This document shows positions 9,069-18,030 of a DNA stretch of 64,000 nucleotides, piece by piece. The notes under the pieces were generated by a model that saw only the letters and a program-made list of their open reading frames with translations, made no database searches and had not been told where the DNA came from. The position numbers and the translations under genes are program-made. Position 1 is the stretch's first letter. Each line of letters opens with the position of its first letter. Source of the DNA: Oceanobacillus sojae (lineage in GTDB: Bacteria; Bacillota; Bacilli; Bacillales; Amphibacillaceae); the NCBI RefSeq assembly GCF_900162665.1, contig NZ_LT727812.1, positions 343,484-407,483 on the forward strand, read 5' to 3'.

Positions 9069-9116
9069 AGAAAATCCCTTCTCATCTGCTTGATGACAAA
9101 GGGATTCTCTTTTTTC
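9069..9116 (-). terminator. hairpin between trxA and uvrC
   Basis: On the minus strand GAATCCCTTTGTCATC pairs with GATGAGAAGGGATTTTC around a 5-nt loop. The T-tract after it is short (TTTTC), so termination of trxA transcripts may be partial. Confidence 0.5.
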
Positions 9117-9186
9117 TAATAAATAACAAAAGATTTTGCTCTGCCATCATATTTTATTATGACAGCAAAACAAAAACTTTACTATA

Positions 9187-9501
9187 TTAGGCATGTTTAT
9201 TAATGATATCAGTTAATGCCTCTTTAGGTTGAAAACCAATAACCTGGTCTACAACTTCACCATCTTTAAATAAAAGAAGTGTCGGGATACTCATTACACC
9301 AAATTTTCCTGCTGTTTCCTGGTTTTCATCAACATCTAATTTGACGATTTGTACTTTTTCTTCCATTTCTCCATCAATTTCTTCTAATACAGGAGCAATC
9401 ATTTTACAAGGCCCGCACCATGGTGCCCAAAAATCAACAAGAACAAGACCTTCTGCTGTCTCTTCTGTAAAGTTTTGATCCGTTACATTTTTAATTGTCA
9501 T
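9187..9501 (-). CDS. trxA: thioredoxin
   Basis: A 104-residue cytosolic disulfide reductase. The redox site WCGPC is at residues 28-32, the cis-proline loop is MSIPTLLLF near 75, and the C-terminal helix is present; the length is exactly that of B. subtilis TrxA. The start is ATG behind AGGAGG at 8 nt. It lies between etfA and uvrC, with hairpins on both sides, so it is probably monocistronic. Confidence 0.97.
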   Translation of the reverse strand: MTIKNVTDQNFTEETAEGLVLVDFWAPWCGPCKMIAPVLEEIDGEMEEKVQIVKLDVDENQETAGKFGVMSIPTLLLFKDGEVVDQVIGFQPKEALTDIINKHA

Positions 9502-9611
9502 TATTTTTACCTCCTTAAAACAACATACAGCTTATAATAAGCTTAGTATGAGTATATCACCGTATAAGTATACTTCCTAATAGTTTGCTCGATGAATCTA
9601 TAATGAGCTTT

Positions 9612-9648
9612 AAAAGGCCTGTGGCACGTTACTTTTCACAGACCTTTT
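9612..9648 (-). terminator. terminator after etfA
   Basis: Perfect-but-one 12-bp stem AAAAGGCCTGTG / CACAGACCTTTT with a 13-nt loop, 50 nt after the etfA stop. The T-run on the minus strand is TTTT. Confidence 0.7.
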
Positions 9649-9698
9649 CCATTCTTGAACTGAGTTACCGATATCCGGCTATATATTTTAGTTCGGAT

Positions 9699-10673
9699 TT
9701 ATGCTTTTACTTTTTTAATTTCTTCAATAAGCAGCGGAATTACTTCAAATAAATCGCCTACAATTCCATAATCAGCAACATTAAAGATGTTTGACTCAGG
9801 GTCTTTGTTAATAGCAACAATCACTTTTGAGTTAGACATTCCTGCTAAATGCTGAATCGCACCGGAAATACCTACAGCAATATATAAATCAGGCGTTACT
9901 ACTTTTCCAGTCTGCCCAATTTGCAGCGCATAGTCACAATAGTCTGCATCACAAGCTCCGCGGGAAGCACCCACAGCACCGCCTAATACGTCCGCAAGCT
10001 CATAAAGCGGCTTAAAACCTTCTGCACTTTTTACGCCCCGTCCGCCTGCTACAATTACGTCGGCTTCTGAAAGATCCACACCTTCAGAGGCTTTACGCAC
10101 AACTTCTTTAACAATCGTACGTAAATCTTTAATATCTACATCCTTGGCTGTTACATCACCGGACCTTGATGCATCCTTTTCAAGTGCAGGTATATTATTT
10201 GGCCGAATAGTTACAAATGTGAAATCATCTTCAAATGCTTTCTTTTCAAATGCCTTCCCGGAATAAATAGGGCGGATATAAACAGTTTCTCCTCCATCAT
10301 TTTCAATATCTACAACATCCGAGATAAGCCCGGCTGATAAACGGCTCGCAATTTTTGGTGTTAAATCCTTTCCTATTGAAGTGTGTCCCATAACAATTCC
10401 GTTTGGAGATAACTCATCAATAATCTCCAACACCGCCTGTCCATATCCTTCTGACGTATAGTTTTTCAAATTGTCATGTGTTACCGTTATCACACTGTCA
10501 GCTCCATAAGCAATAAATTCTTCTCCTGCATTTGCCAAATCATTGTCACTGAGCAAAACCCCTACGATTTCAGCATCAGCATTAATTTGTCTCGCTGCTG
10601 CAATTGCCTCGAAGGAAACATTTCTTATATCATTGTCTCTTACCTCACCAATTACTAGTAACTTGTCACTCAT
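9699..10673 (-). CDS. etfA: electron transfer flavoprotein alpha subunit
   Basis: FAD-binding subunit of the ETF heterodimer that accepts electrons from acyl-CoA dehydrogenases. It has 324 residues. The C-terminal FAD domain has IVAGGRGVKSAEGF near 207-221, GASRGACDADYCDY, QIGQTGKVVTPDLYIAVGIS and the ending IFNVADYGIVGDLFEV. The start is ATG behind AAAGGGGA. It is the last gene of the fadR-ech-etfB-etfA unit, separated from etfB by a 154-bp repeat element. Confidence 0.97.
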   Translation of the reverse strand: MSDKLLVIGEVRDNDIRNVSFEAIAAARQINADAEIVGVLLSDNDLANAGEEFIAYGADSVITVTHDNLKNYTSEGYGQAVLEIIDELSPNGIVMGHTSIGKDLTPKIASRLSAGLISDVVDIENDGGETVYIRPIYSGKAFEKKAFEDDFTFVTIRPNNIPALEKDASRSGDVTAKDVDIKDLRTIVKEVVRKASEGVDLSEADVIVAGGRGVKSAEGFKPLYELADVLGGAVGASRGACDADYCDYALQIGQTGKVVTPDLYIAVGISGAIQHLAGMSNSKVIVAINKDPESNIFNVADYGIVGDLFEVIPLLIEEIKKVKA

Positions 10674-10710
10674 TGTTATTATCCCCTTTCACTATCAGCT
10701 GCATTAAATT

Positions 10711-10864
10711 ATGTGTTCAAAAAGTTCGATGAAAAGGACCAAGAAGTTCAAGGCGACGGGCTTTTTCCAAACGGAGCGTATGTTTTTAAATACGTGAGTA
10801 TTGGAAAAAATCGTCAACGTAGAAATTCGCAGTGTCATTTTTATTGGACTTTTTGAACATCCTG
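10711..10864 (-). repeat. dispersed repeat family B, full copy inside the etf operon
   Basis: About 154 bp with inverted ends: left TGTTCAAAAAGTTCGATGAA, right ATTGGACTTTTTGAACA. Inside is a hairpin with arms CTTTTTCCAA (near 10759) and TTGGAAAAA (near 10801) and an inner CGTAT / ATACG. It fills the etfB-etfA gap and abuts the etfB stop codon. The right end recurs at 13156-13184 and 18031-18060. No coding capacity. Confidence 0.7.
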
Positions 10865-11638
10865 TTAAAGTACTTTTTTGTCATTTTTCAACAAGGACAC
10901 AAGCTCCCTCACCTGCTCCTCTATCTCTCCCTCTAACACCTTACCGGCTTCTTTTTCCGGCGGCAGATAAATATCAATTGTTTTTGTTTTTGCTTCCACA
11001 TCATCTTCATCCAGATCTAAGTCATCGATTTCTAATTCCTCAAGCGGTTTTTTCTTTGCTTTCATAATTCCCGGTAAGGATGGATAGCGCGGATCATTTA
11101 AACCTTGCTGACAAGTAACTAATAAAGGCAGGCTTGTTTCAATAACCTCCACATCCCCTTCGACATCCTTTTCAATCGATACGTCAGCTCCATCTATGGA
11201 CAGGCTGGTTATAGTTGTTACATAAGGTATACCAATCAGCTCTGCAAGCCTTGGACCAACCTGACCGCTTGCCTCATCAATGGCAACATTTCCAGCTAAA
11301 ATTAAATCGGCATCTTTATCTTTAAAATAAGCCTCTAAAATTTTTGCGGTAGTAAATTGATCTCCCTCTTCTAAATCTTCTTCTGTATTAATAAGAACGG
11401 CTTTATCTGCTCCCATTGCAAGTGCTGTCCGGAGCTGTTTTTCAGAATCCTCATCACCAATAGTGACAACAGTTATTTCGCCGCCATGTGTATCTCTTTG
11501 TACGATTGCTTCTTCAATTGCATATTCATCATAAGGATTAATGATAAATTCTGCACCATCATCTTCAATTCTGCCGCCTTGAACAGCAATTTTTTCTTCT
11601 GTATCAAATGTTTTCTTCAATAATACATAAATATTCAT
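10865..11638 (-). CDS. etfB: electron transfer flavoprotein beta subunit
   Basis: AMP-binding partner of EtfA, 257 residues. Visible family segments are MNIYVLLKKTFDTEEKI at the start, INPYDEYAIEEAI, ALAMGADKAVLI, DLILAGNVAIDEASGQVGPR and the beta-type signature ending LPLLVTCQQGLNDPRYPSLP near 175-195. The start is ATG behind TTAGGAGGA. It follows the enoyl-CoA hydratase gene by 27 nt. A repeat element separates it from etfA, which is unusual because these subunits are made in equal amounts. Confidence 0.97.
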   Translation of the reverse strand: MNIYVLLKKTFDTEEKIAVQGGRIEDDGAEFIINPYDEYAIEEAIVQRDTHGGEITVVTIGDEDSEKQLRTALAMGADKAVLINTEEDLEEGDQFTTAKILEAYFKDKDADLILAGNVAIDEASGQVGPRLAELIGIPYVTTITSLSIDGADVSIEKDVEGDVEVIETSLPLLVTCQQGLNDPRYPSLPGIMKAKKKPLEELEIDDLDLDEDDVEAKTKTIDIYLPPEKEAGKVLEGEIEEQVRELVSLLKNDKKVL

Positions 11639-11665
11639 TCTTTTTTCCTCCTAACAAACTAAAAT

Positions 11666-12448
11666 CTATTTATCTTGAAAGTTAGCTGCTCTCTTTTCTA
11701 TAAAAGCGCTTACACCTTCTTTAGCATCATCAGAGCCAAAAATTTCACCAAACAAACTGGCTTCCTGTTTCACTCCTTCTTCAAATTGGCTTGTATTTGC
11801 ATATGGGATCAGCTTCATAATCCGGTTAATACCCGGCTTGCTTTTTGCTGCAATTTTACCAGCTAATTTCCGAACTTCTTTTTCAAGGTCCTCTTCTTCA
11901 AATGTACGGTTAACCAATCCCCACGCCTCGGCTTGTTTCCCGGAAATTGTCTCACCGGTTAAAATCATTTCATATGCTCTGGCATTCCCTACATAACGCG
12001 GTAACCGCTGCGTTCCTGCAAATCCGGGGATAATACCTAAATTCATTTCCGGAAGACCAATCTTAGCATTAACAGCTGCATATCTTATATGACAGGCCAT
12101 AGCCAGCTCCAAACCTCCGCCTAGCGCTGCGCCATGTATAGCAGCAATGACAGGAAGAGGAAAATGCTCTACCTTGTTAAAAATATCCTGACCATTTCTC
12201 GCTAAGGTTTCATACTCAGACGCTTCCTGCAGAGATGTAAATTCCTTAATATCTGCACCCGCTGAGAAAAATTTGCCTTCTCCCTGCAATACAACAACTT
12301 TAGCCGCACCTTCTTCTTCAATCTGTGTTAACAGCTCATCCAGCTTTGCAATGATTTTTGAAGACAACGCATTTGCAGGAGGGCTTTTAATCGTTAAATA
12401 GGCAACTTTCTCTGCTACTTTTAAATCAATAATGGACAAGGCTTCCAC
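11666..12448 (-). CDS. fadB: enoyl-CoA hydratase (beta-oxidation)
   Basis: A crotonase-fold hydratase of 260 residues that adds water to trans-2-enoyl-CoA. The oxyanion-hole segments are FFSAGADIKEF near 62-72 and AAIHGAALGGGLELAMACH near 104-122. The catalytic-type Glu residues fall in GGLELA and GLPEMNLGIIPGFAGTQRLP. The start (TTG or the nearby ATG) follows AAAAGGAGTGGAAGC. It lies 20 nt after fadR in the FadR-controlled unit. In B. subtilis the gene here is called fadB (ysiB); the symbol follows synteny. Confidence 0.9.
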   Translation of the reverse strand: MEALSIIDLKVAEKVAYLTIKSPPANALSSKIIAKLDELLTQIEEEGAAKVVVLQGEGKFFSAGADIKEFTSLQEASEYETLARNGQDIFNKVEHFPLPVIAAIHGAALGGGLELAMACHIRYAAVNAKIGLPEMNLGIIPGFAGTQRLPRYVGNARAYEMILTGETISGKQAEAWGLVNRTFEEEDLEKEVRKLAGKIAAKSKPGINRIMKLIPYANTSQFEEGVKQEASLFGEIFGSDDAKEGVSAFIEKRAANFQDK

Positions 12449-12468
12449 TCCTTTTTATATTTAATTGC

Positions 12469-13053
12469 TTATTTAGAAGCTAACGCACTGACCAGCATAT
12501 TGTGAACCTCAGGCACCATGTCAACAAGACTGTACTTCTGTTCCTTCATCACCCAATTTGTCACAATTTCATCAAGCGTTCCGAAAATCATTTGCCTTAC
12601 TAAAGGCATATTTAGATCTTCCCTAAATTGATGCTGTCTGATTCCTCTTTGGATAATACCATCAATCACTTTCAAATAAGGCTTCAAAACCTGATTAATT
12701 TGCAGTCTTAGAGAAATATTTGATTGTCTCAATTCCAATTGTGTTACGATTGCTAAATAATAATCTGAAGACAGCTGTTTGAAATGCATTTCAATTAATG
12801 TATATAACTGATCCGGGGCGGACTCACTGCCTTCAATTGCTTTAGCTATCCGTTCAATAAACTCTCCCATTTTCTCTTCAAACAGCGATACAAGAATATG
12901 CTCCTTGTTTTTAAAATATAAATAAATTGTACCGTCAGCAACATTGGCTTCCTTAGCTATTTTCGAAACCTGTGACCCATGGTATCCGTTTTCAGCAATT
13001 ACTTTTACAGCAGCTTCAATAATTTGATGATATTTTGGCTTTTGGTTATTCAT
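12469..13053 (-). CDS. fadR: TetR family fatty-acid degradation repressor FadR
   Basis: A 194-residue TetR-type repressor, the same length as B. subtilis FadR (YsiA). The helix-turn-helix is IIEAAVKVIAENGYHGSQ, KIAKEANVADGTIYLYFKN near residues 10-48. The C-terminal domain is expected to bind long-chain acyl-CoA and release DNA. A near-consensus FadR operator lies 28 nt upstream of the start, over the transcription start of its own promoter, indicating autoregulation of fadR-ech-etfB-etfA. Confidence 0.93.
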   Translation of the reverse strand: MNNQKPKYHQIIEAAVKVIAENGYHGSQVSKIAKEANVADGTIYLYFKNKEHILVSLFEEKMGEFIERIAKAIEGSESAPDQLYTLIEMHFKQLSSDYYLAIVTQLELRQSNISLRLQINQVLKPYLKVIDGIIQRGIRQHQFREDLNMPLVRQMIFGTLDEIVTNWVMKEQKYSLVDMVPEVHNMLVSALASK

Positions 13054-13081
13054 GATTTTCTCCTTGAATATATATTAAAAA

Positions 13082-13099
13082 TGAGTGAATAGTCATTCA
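13082..13099 (-). promoter_or_regulatory. FadR operator
   Basis: TGAGTGAATAGTCATTCA is a palindrome with one mismatch between the arms and fits the known Bacillus FadR motif TGAATGAnTAnTCATTCA. It starts 8 nt downstream of the -10 element, so a bound repressor would block transcription initiation. Confidence 0.85.
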
Positions 13100-13106
13100 T
13101 ATTTTT

Positions 13107-13135
13107 AATATACAATCCTTATAGTTCCATGTCAA
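13107..13135 (-). promoter_or_regulatory. promoter of fadR-ech-etfB-etfA
   Basis: Minus-strand TTGACA (13130-13135), 17-nt spacer, TATATT (13107-13112). The -35 is perfect. The FadR operator follows directly. Confidence 0.8.
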
Positions 13136-13155
13136 TGAAAAGCTGTTTCGCTTTA

Positions 13156-13184
13156 TCATTTTTATTGGAGTTTTTGAACTTCCT
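13156..13184 (-). repeat. family B repeat end fragment downstream of lcfA
   Basis: TCATTTTTATTGGAGTTTTT and GAACTTCCT match the right end of the 10711-10864 element (two differences). It shares the further flank TTTCG with the copy at 18031. It lies 25 nt after the lcfA stop, in the same orientation. Confidence 0.6.
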
Positions 13185-13195
13185 CTAAAAAGAAA

Positions 13196-13215
13196 AAAGA
13201 GCACGAGGCTCAAAC
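13196..13215 (-). terminator. short hairpin at the lcfA stop codon
   Basis: On the minus strand GAGC cTCGT GCTC followed by TTTTTTC. The stem is only 4-5 bp. The lcfA stop codon (13210-13212) lies within it. Confidence 0.4.
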
Positions 13216-14913
13216 AGATGCTGCTTCCTGTTTCTGTTTCTCTTCGTCTATCAGCTTTCTTCTTAAGATTTTCCCGACCGCCGTTTTCGGTAATTCATCA
13301 CGAAATTCATAAATCCTCGGTACTTTATAGCTTGCCAGATGTTCCCTCGCATACGCATTTAATTCTTCTTCTGTCAGGTTCGCTCCCTCTTTCAGAACGA
13401 TATAGGCTTTTACAGTTTCGCCCCGGTATGGATCTGGTACACCTGCCACTACAGCTTCCTGAATAGCTTCATGCTCATACAATACTTCTTCGATTTCTCT
13501 CGGATAAATATTAAAACCGCCGGCGATAATCATGTCCTTCTTCCTGTCGACCACATAAAAATAACCTCTTTCATCCACATAACCTAAATCTCCGGTTAAT
13601 AGCCATCCATCCTTCAGGCTATTTGCCGTCTCATCTTCATTATTCCAATATCCCTTCATAATTTGGGGTCCTTTAACTGCGATTTCCCCTATCTCACCTG
13701 CTGAAAGCTCTTCCATGCTCTCGCCGCTCATTTGAACAATCTTCGCATCCGTATCCGGCCACGGAACCCCGATACTGCCATTTATACGTTCTGCATATAC
13801 AAAATTTGCATGTGTTACAGGAGAAGATTCAGTCAATCCATATCCTTCAACAAGCTTTCCCCCGGTAATACTTTCAAAACGTTCCTGAATTTCAATTGGT
13901 AAAGGAGCTGAGCCGCTAATACATGCTTCGATGGAGGATAGATCATATTTTTTTATATCAGGATGGTTTAAAAGACCGATATAAATGGTTGGAGCTCCAG
14001 GGAAAAGGTTTGGTTTTTGTTTATCAATGACCTTTAATAAATCACCTGCATCAAATTTAGGTATAAGAATAATTTTTGCTGCTTTTTTTATCGCATAGTT
14101 CATAACAGCAGTCATTCCGTATACGTGAAAAAAGGGAAGAATACCAACAACGGAATCCTGACTGTCTTTTTTTACGCTTCCCGAAAGCCAGGTTTCACAC
14201 ATTTGTACGTTCGAGCTCAGATTATAATGAGTAAGCATAACTCCCTTTGGATTTCCTGTGGTCCCTCCGGTATATTGCAAGAGAGCAAGGTCTTCCATAG
14301 GATCAATGGACGATTCTAAATAATCAGCCACTGACTGTTCCATTATTTTCTTCCATACATGCGTATCATTACCAGGCTCGACTTTAACAACCATATTGTA
14401 TTCCCGTTTTTGTATAAAAGGATAAATTACGTTTTTAGGAAATGGAAGATAGTCCTTAATACCCGTTACAATGACATGCTCTAAGGGAGTATGATTTCGA
14501 ACACTATTCACACGAGGAAATAAAATATCTAAACAAATAATTGCTCTTGCCTGTGAATCATTCATTTGAAAGATTAGCTCTCTTTCTTTATAAAGCGGGT
14601 TCGTCGGCACAGCGATAGCACCTGTCATTAAAATACCATAGTAACTAATTACAGCCTGAGGTGTATTCGGCAAAAAGATAGACACCCTGTCTCCTTTACG
14701 AATGCCAATAGATTGCAGGTAATTTGCTAATTTTTTTGCTTCTTCATAAAGCGCTTTATAGGTCATTTCCTTCCCCATAAAATAAAGCGCTTTCTTTTCT
14801 CCGTATTGATGGGAAGCATCAATTAAATATTGATATAAAGGACACTTTTCATATTCCATTGTTATCGGTATATCTTCAGGATAACGATCATGCCAAAGTC
14901 TTTTCTCTACCAT
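13210..14913 (-). CDS. lcfA: long-chain-fatty-acid--CoA ligase
   Basis: Activates fatty acids to acyl-CoA through an acyl-adenylate. It has 567 residues. The P-loop-like motif is LLQYTGGTTGNPKGVMLTH near 215-233, the adenylate-binding segment is VEGYGLTESSPVTH, then GWLLTGDLGYVDERGYFY, DRKKDMIIAGGFNIYPREIE and the catalytic Lys near the end in PKTAVGKILRR. The start is ATG behind AGGAGG. Its promoter (14947-14975) shows no FadR palindrome, and a FadR-controlled promoter lies after it. In B. subtilis lcfA is the first gene of the FadR operon. Confidence 0.95.
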   Translation of the reverse strand: MVEKRLWHDRYPEDIPITMEYEKCPLYQYLIDASHQYGEKKALYFMGKEMTYKALYEEAKKLANYLQSIGIRKGDRVSIFLPNTPQAVISYYGILMTGAIAVPTNPLYKERELIFQMNDSQARAIICLDILFPRVNSVRNHTPLEHVIVTGIKDYLPFPKNVIYPFIQKREYNMVVKVEPGNDTHVWKKIMEQSVADYLESSIDPMEDLALLQYTGGTTGNPKGVMLTHYNLSSNVQMCETWLSGSVKKDSQDSVVGILPFFHVYGMTAVMNYAIKKAAKIILIPKFDAGDLLKVIDKQKPNLFPGAPTIYIGLLNHPDIKKYDLSSIEACISGSAPLPIEIQERFESITGGKLVEGYGLTESSPVTHANFVYAERINGSIGVPWPDTDAKIVQMSGESMEELSAGEIGEIAVKGPQIMKGYWNNEDETANSLKDGWLLTGDLGYVDERGYFYVVDRKKDMIIAGGFNIYPREIEEVLYEHEAIQEAVVAGVPDPYRGETVKAYIVLKEGANLTEEELNAYAREHLASYKVPRIYEFRDELPKTAVGKILRRKLIDEEKQKQEAASV

Positions 14914-14946
14914 TAAATCATTCCTCCTTTAGTATAGTATATACCT

Positions 14947-14975
14947 ATTATAACGATTAATTTCTATTTTTGAAA
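14947..14975 (-). promoter_or_regulatory. promoter of lcfA
   Basis: Minus-strand TTTCAA (14970-14975), 17-nt spacer, TATAAT (14947-14952), 34 nt before the ATG. No FadR site is visible nearby. Confidence 0.6.
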
Positions 14976-14989
14976 ATATTATCTAAATT

Positions 14990-15073
14990 TCAAAGAAATA
15001 AGTAGATAATTCCTACCACGAAAAAAATGATTCCTACTGCCAGTAATATTTTTGCTAACCGTTCGAATACCAC
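14990..15073 (-). CDS. predicted 27-residue membrane peptide
   Basis: Short frame starting with GTG at 15071-15073 behind AGGAGTGGG, 11 nt after the yshE stop. The peptide begins MVFERLAKILLAVGIIFFVV and ends GIIYLFL: a charged N-terminus followed by a single hydrophobic segment (about residues 7-27). I do not recognise a family with certainty; the start resembles the N-terminus of short DUF2905-type membrane proteins. The good ribosome site, tight spacing and clean amphipathic/hydrophobic design argue for a real gene. The function is unknown. Confidence 0.5.
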   Translation of the reverse strand: MVFERLAKILLAVGIIFFVVGIIYLFL

Positions 15074-15084
15074 AATTCCCACTC

Positions 15085-15495
15085 CTAACCTGCTATACTG
15101 GCTCCAATAACGTAAGCTAACCCTACTGAAATAACCATAGAGATAAACCCGACAGCCTTATTGCCATTACCAATTTCTTCATCCACTTTCATAAATGGCG
15201 TTAAAAATTCAAAAAACAGATAACCTGCTATTAATAGGACAAAACCAAATATGCCCCAGCCCATCGAAACTAATAATCGATCATTATGTTCAATAGAAAA
15301 TCTGAAAATCATTGCTATACCAAATAGTTTCCCGCCGGTAGCCATGGCAACAGCTATGTTTCCATTTTTTATTTCCTCCCAGTTTTTATAGGAAGTGACC
15401 AGCTCAAAAATTGATAAAAATAGTAAAGTTGATAAAATAAACACGCTATATCTTGCTGCTGTTATTACCAATATGTTTTCCCAAAAGCCTTCCAT
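15085..15495 (-). CDS. yshE: DUF350 membrane protein (YshE-like)
   Basis: A 136-residue membrane protein with four hydrophobic segments: ITAARYSVFILSTLLFLSIF, then AVAMATGGKLFGIAMIFRF, then LLVSMGWGIFGFVLLIAGYL, and a last one, AVGFISMVISVGLAYVIG. The repeated pattern fits DUF350, whose function is unknown. The ATG at 15493-15495 follows GAAGGAGCGAGG and gives the usual length; an upstream in-frame start has no ribosome site. It lies between mutS2 and lcfA as in B. subtilis. A strong hairpin (15511-15585) separates it from mutS2. Confidence 0.85.
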   Translation of the reverse strand: MEGFWENILVITAARYSVFILSTLLFLSIFELVTSYKNWEEIKNGNIAVAMATGGKLFGIAMIFRFSIEHNDRLLVSMGWGIFGFVLLIAGYLFFEFLTPFMKVDEEIGNGNKAVGFISMVISVGLAYVIGASIAG

Positions 15496-15510
15496 TTTCC
15501 TCGCTCCTTC

Positions 15511-15585
15511 ATTGGGAAAAAGGGATTTACTGTCATACAATACTGCCCATCTTCAATAATACATGGATTAATCCCTTTTTCCAAT
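15511..15585 (-). other. long inverted repeat between mutS2 and yshE
   Basis: ATTGGGAAAAAGGGATT (15511-15527) pairs with AATCCCTTTTTCCAAT (15570-15585), 16 bp with one bulged G and a 42-nt loop. On the minus strand the second arm ends directly before the yshE ribosome site. It lacks a T-tract after the stem, so it is not a standard terminator. Confidence 0.6.
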
Positions 15586-15615
15586 GTCCATTAACATTTA
15601 AATGAATTACTCTGC

Positions 15616-17961
15616 TTATTCAAAACGAATTACTGTAACACCGCTTCCGCCTTCTCCAGCTTCCCCTGACCTGGAACCTTTAATATGCGGATGGCGCTTA
15701 ACGAATTCCTGAACTCCCTTTCGTAATGCGCCGGTTCCTTTTCCGTGAATAATGGATGCCTGCGCATAACCGGCCAGTAATACATCATCAACATACTTTT
15801 CCAGTTTGTGCATGGCGTCTTCGTAACGTTCGCCGCGTAAGTCTAATTCCGTTTTTACGTGCTGATTGCTTCCTCTTACAGTAGCCACTGGTTCTGCCTG
15901 TTTCTTTTTCTTCTTCTTGACAAGCTCTAAATCAGACCGTTTCACCTTTACCTTCATAATACCGACCTGGACCATATATTCCTTGTCATTAACCTTATCG
16001 ACAACCTCGCCCAGCTGATTCACGGTAAGAAGTTTAATTTCATCTCCCGGCTTCAGCTCACTATCTTCCTGTTTCTTTTCAGGCGGTACTGCTGTTTTGT
16101 CTTTGCTCAGGTTAGGCATTGCATCATCAAGCATTTTTTTGGCTTCTATCCATTCATGCTCCTTCATTCCGGATTGGTCTTTCATACTCCGCATCATCTG
16201 AACAATTTCTTCTGCTTCCTGACGTGCTTTAAGCAATGCCTTTTCAGCTTTCTCTTCTGTTTTTTCATAAATCTTTTGCTTACGATCTTCCCATTTGCTC
16301 ATTGCTTTCTTGAGTTCTGCATGAAGTTTTTCGCTCTCTTCAAGCAGCTCATGGGCTTTTTCATAATCTTTTTCAGCTTCTGTATGAGACTGTTCTAAGG
16401 AAGCAATCATATTTTCTACCTGATGCGAATCTACTCCAATCAGCTGTTTCGCATGGTTAATAACAGCCTCGTCAAGGCCGAGCCGTTTCGAGATTTCAAA
16501 GGCATTACTGCGTCCGGGAACTCCTATTAATAATCGATAGGTAGGTCTCAATGTTTCTACATTAAATTCAACGGATGCATTGACAACCTGTTTCCGGTTA
16601 AATCCATAAGCTTTTAATTCCGGGTAATGTGTTGTAGCAATAACACTTGCATTCTTTGAAAGTACTTCATCAAGAATAGACATTGCCAAAGCTGCCCCTT
16701 CTTGAGGATCTGTTCCTGAACCTAATTCATCAAATAAAACGAGAGACTGTTCTGTTACATGCTTCATAATTTCTACAATATTTGTCATATGTGAAGAAAA
16801 AGTACTTAAGTTTTGTTCAATGGACTGCTCGTCACCAATATCAGCAAAAACCTCATCAAATACCGGCATTTCACAGCCATCCAGCGCCGGCACCTGCAAT
16901 CCTGATTGAGCCATTAATGTACAGAGACCAACCATTTTTAATGTTACTGTTTTTCCGCCTGTATTTGGTCCGGTAATAACAATAGCCTGGAAGTCTTCTC
17001 CCATTTCAATATCATTAGCCACAACCTGATCTTCCGGAATATACGGATGTCTTGCCTGCTGCATCTTTATATAACCATTTATATTCATCTTAGGCCTTAC
17101 AGCATGCATTTTTTGTGCAAGTTTTCCCCGCGCACTGATAAAATCAATTTGCGAAAGCCAGTATACATTATTCAAAAGCTCCTGTTCATAAGAAGCAATA
17201 TGCCCGCTGAGCTCCTTTAAAATCCGTTCCACTTCCTGCTTTTCTTTAGAAAACAAATCCTGTAATTTATTATTCATATCTACGACTGTTTTTGGTTCCA
17301 TGAATAAGGTCTGTCCTGATGATGACTGATCATGAACAATACCGCCAATGGCGCCGCGATACTCTTGTTTTACCGGTAAAACATAGCGGTCATTCCGAAT
17401 CGTGATAATGGCATCTGAGAGCATTTTGCTGTTAGAGCGCGTATAGCTTTCCAGCTTGCTCCGGACACTGCTCTCATACGTACGGATGGAGCTGCGGATG
17501 GAACGCAAAGCTGAAGAAGCTCCGTCCATGATATGACCATGATCATCAATACAGCTGTTTATATGCTGTTCTAAATCACGGATTGCAATAATATTTGACG
17601 CAGCAGATTGAAGAATAGGTATTTCTAAATCCTCCACCTGCTCCAAAAAGCTTTTTGCCTGCCGGCCGCCATACAAAGTATCACCAATGCGCAAAACCTC
17701 ATCAGCAGCCAGAATACTGCCTATTGCACTCCGTTTTACGCTGGGGCGTATATCTGATATACCGCCTAAAGGAATCACTTTATTCAGCCGAAAAATTTGT
17801 ACTGCTTCATCTGTCTGCGCTTGCAGTTCCTCCACTTTTTCCAGCGAGGACTTAGGTCGTACCTTAGATGCTAAATCCTTTCCGATAGAGGTTTCTGCTT
17901 GATCACGCACCATTTCAGCAAGGCGATGGAATTCAAGTGTTTTTAATACGCGTTCGTTCAT
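15616..17961 (-). CDS. mutS2: endonuclease MutS2
   Basis: MutS homologue without mismatch-binding domain; in B. subtilis it is linked to ribosome-collision rescue (MutS2/RqcU) and to recombination. The 781 residues contain a clamp region rich in coiled coil, Walker A in [15 protein letters not shown] near 330-344, Walker B-type [16 protein letters not shown], a second charged coiled coil (520-640), a KOW-like beta segment ([17 protein letters not shown]) and the C-terminal Smr nuclease domain with LDLRGER and [14 protein letters not shown]. The start is ATG. It follows polX after a short gap that contains a family B repeat fragment. Confidence 0.96.
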   Translation of the reverse strand: MNERVLKTLEFHRLAEMVRDQAETSIGKDLASKVRPKSSLEKVEELQAQTDEAVQIFRLNKVIPLGGISDIRPSVKRSAIGSILAADEVLRIGDTLYGGRQAKSFLEQVEDLEIPILQSAASNIIAIRDLEQHINSCIDDHGHIMDGASSALRSIRSSIRTYESSVRSKLESYTRSNSKMLSDAIITIRNDRYVLPVKQEYRGAIGGIVHDQSSSGQTLFMEPKTVVDMNNKLQDLFSKEKQEVERILKELSGHIASYEQELLNNVYWLSQIDFISARGKLAQKMHAVRPKMNINGYIKMQQARHPYIPEDQVVANDIEMGEDFQAIVITGPNTGGKTVTLKMVGLCTLMAQSGLQVPALDGCEMPVFDEVFADIGDEQSIEQNLSTFSSHMTNIVEIMKHVTEQSLVLFDELGSGTDPQEGAALAMSILDEVLSKNASVIATTHYPELKAYGFNRKQVVNASVEFNVETLRPTYRLLIGVPGRSNAFEISKRLGLDEAVINHAKQLIGVDSHQVENMIASLEQSHTEAEKDYEKAHELLEESEKLHAELKKAMSKWEDRKQKIYEKTEEKAEKALLKARQEAEEIVQMMRSMKDQSGMKEHEWIEAKKMLDDAMPNLSKDKTAVPPEKKQEDSELKPGDEIKLLTVNQLGEVVDKVNDKEYMVQVGIMKVKVKRSDLELVKKKKKKQAEPVATVRGSNQHVKTELDLRGERYEDAMHKLEKYVDDVLLAGYAQASIIHGKGTGALRKGVQEFVKRHPHIKGSRSGEAGEGGSGVTVIRFE

Positions 17962-18030
17962 TTTAAAACCCTCTTTTATTAAAAATTATATCTATGTTGT
18001 AAGATAAGTTTGTAGTCATTTCGTTTTTTT

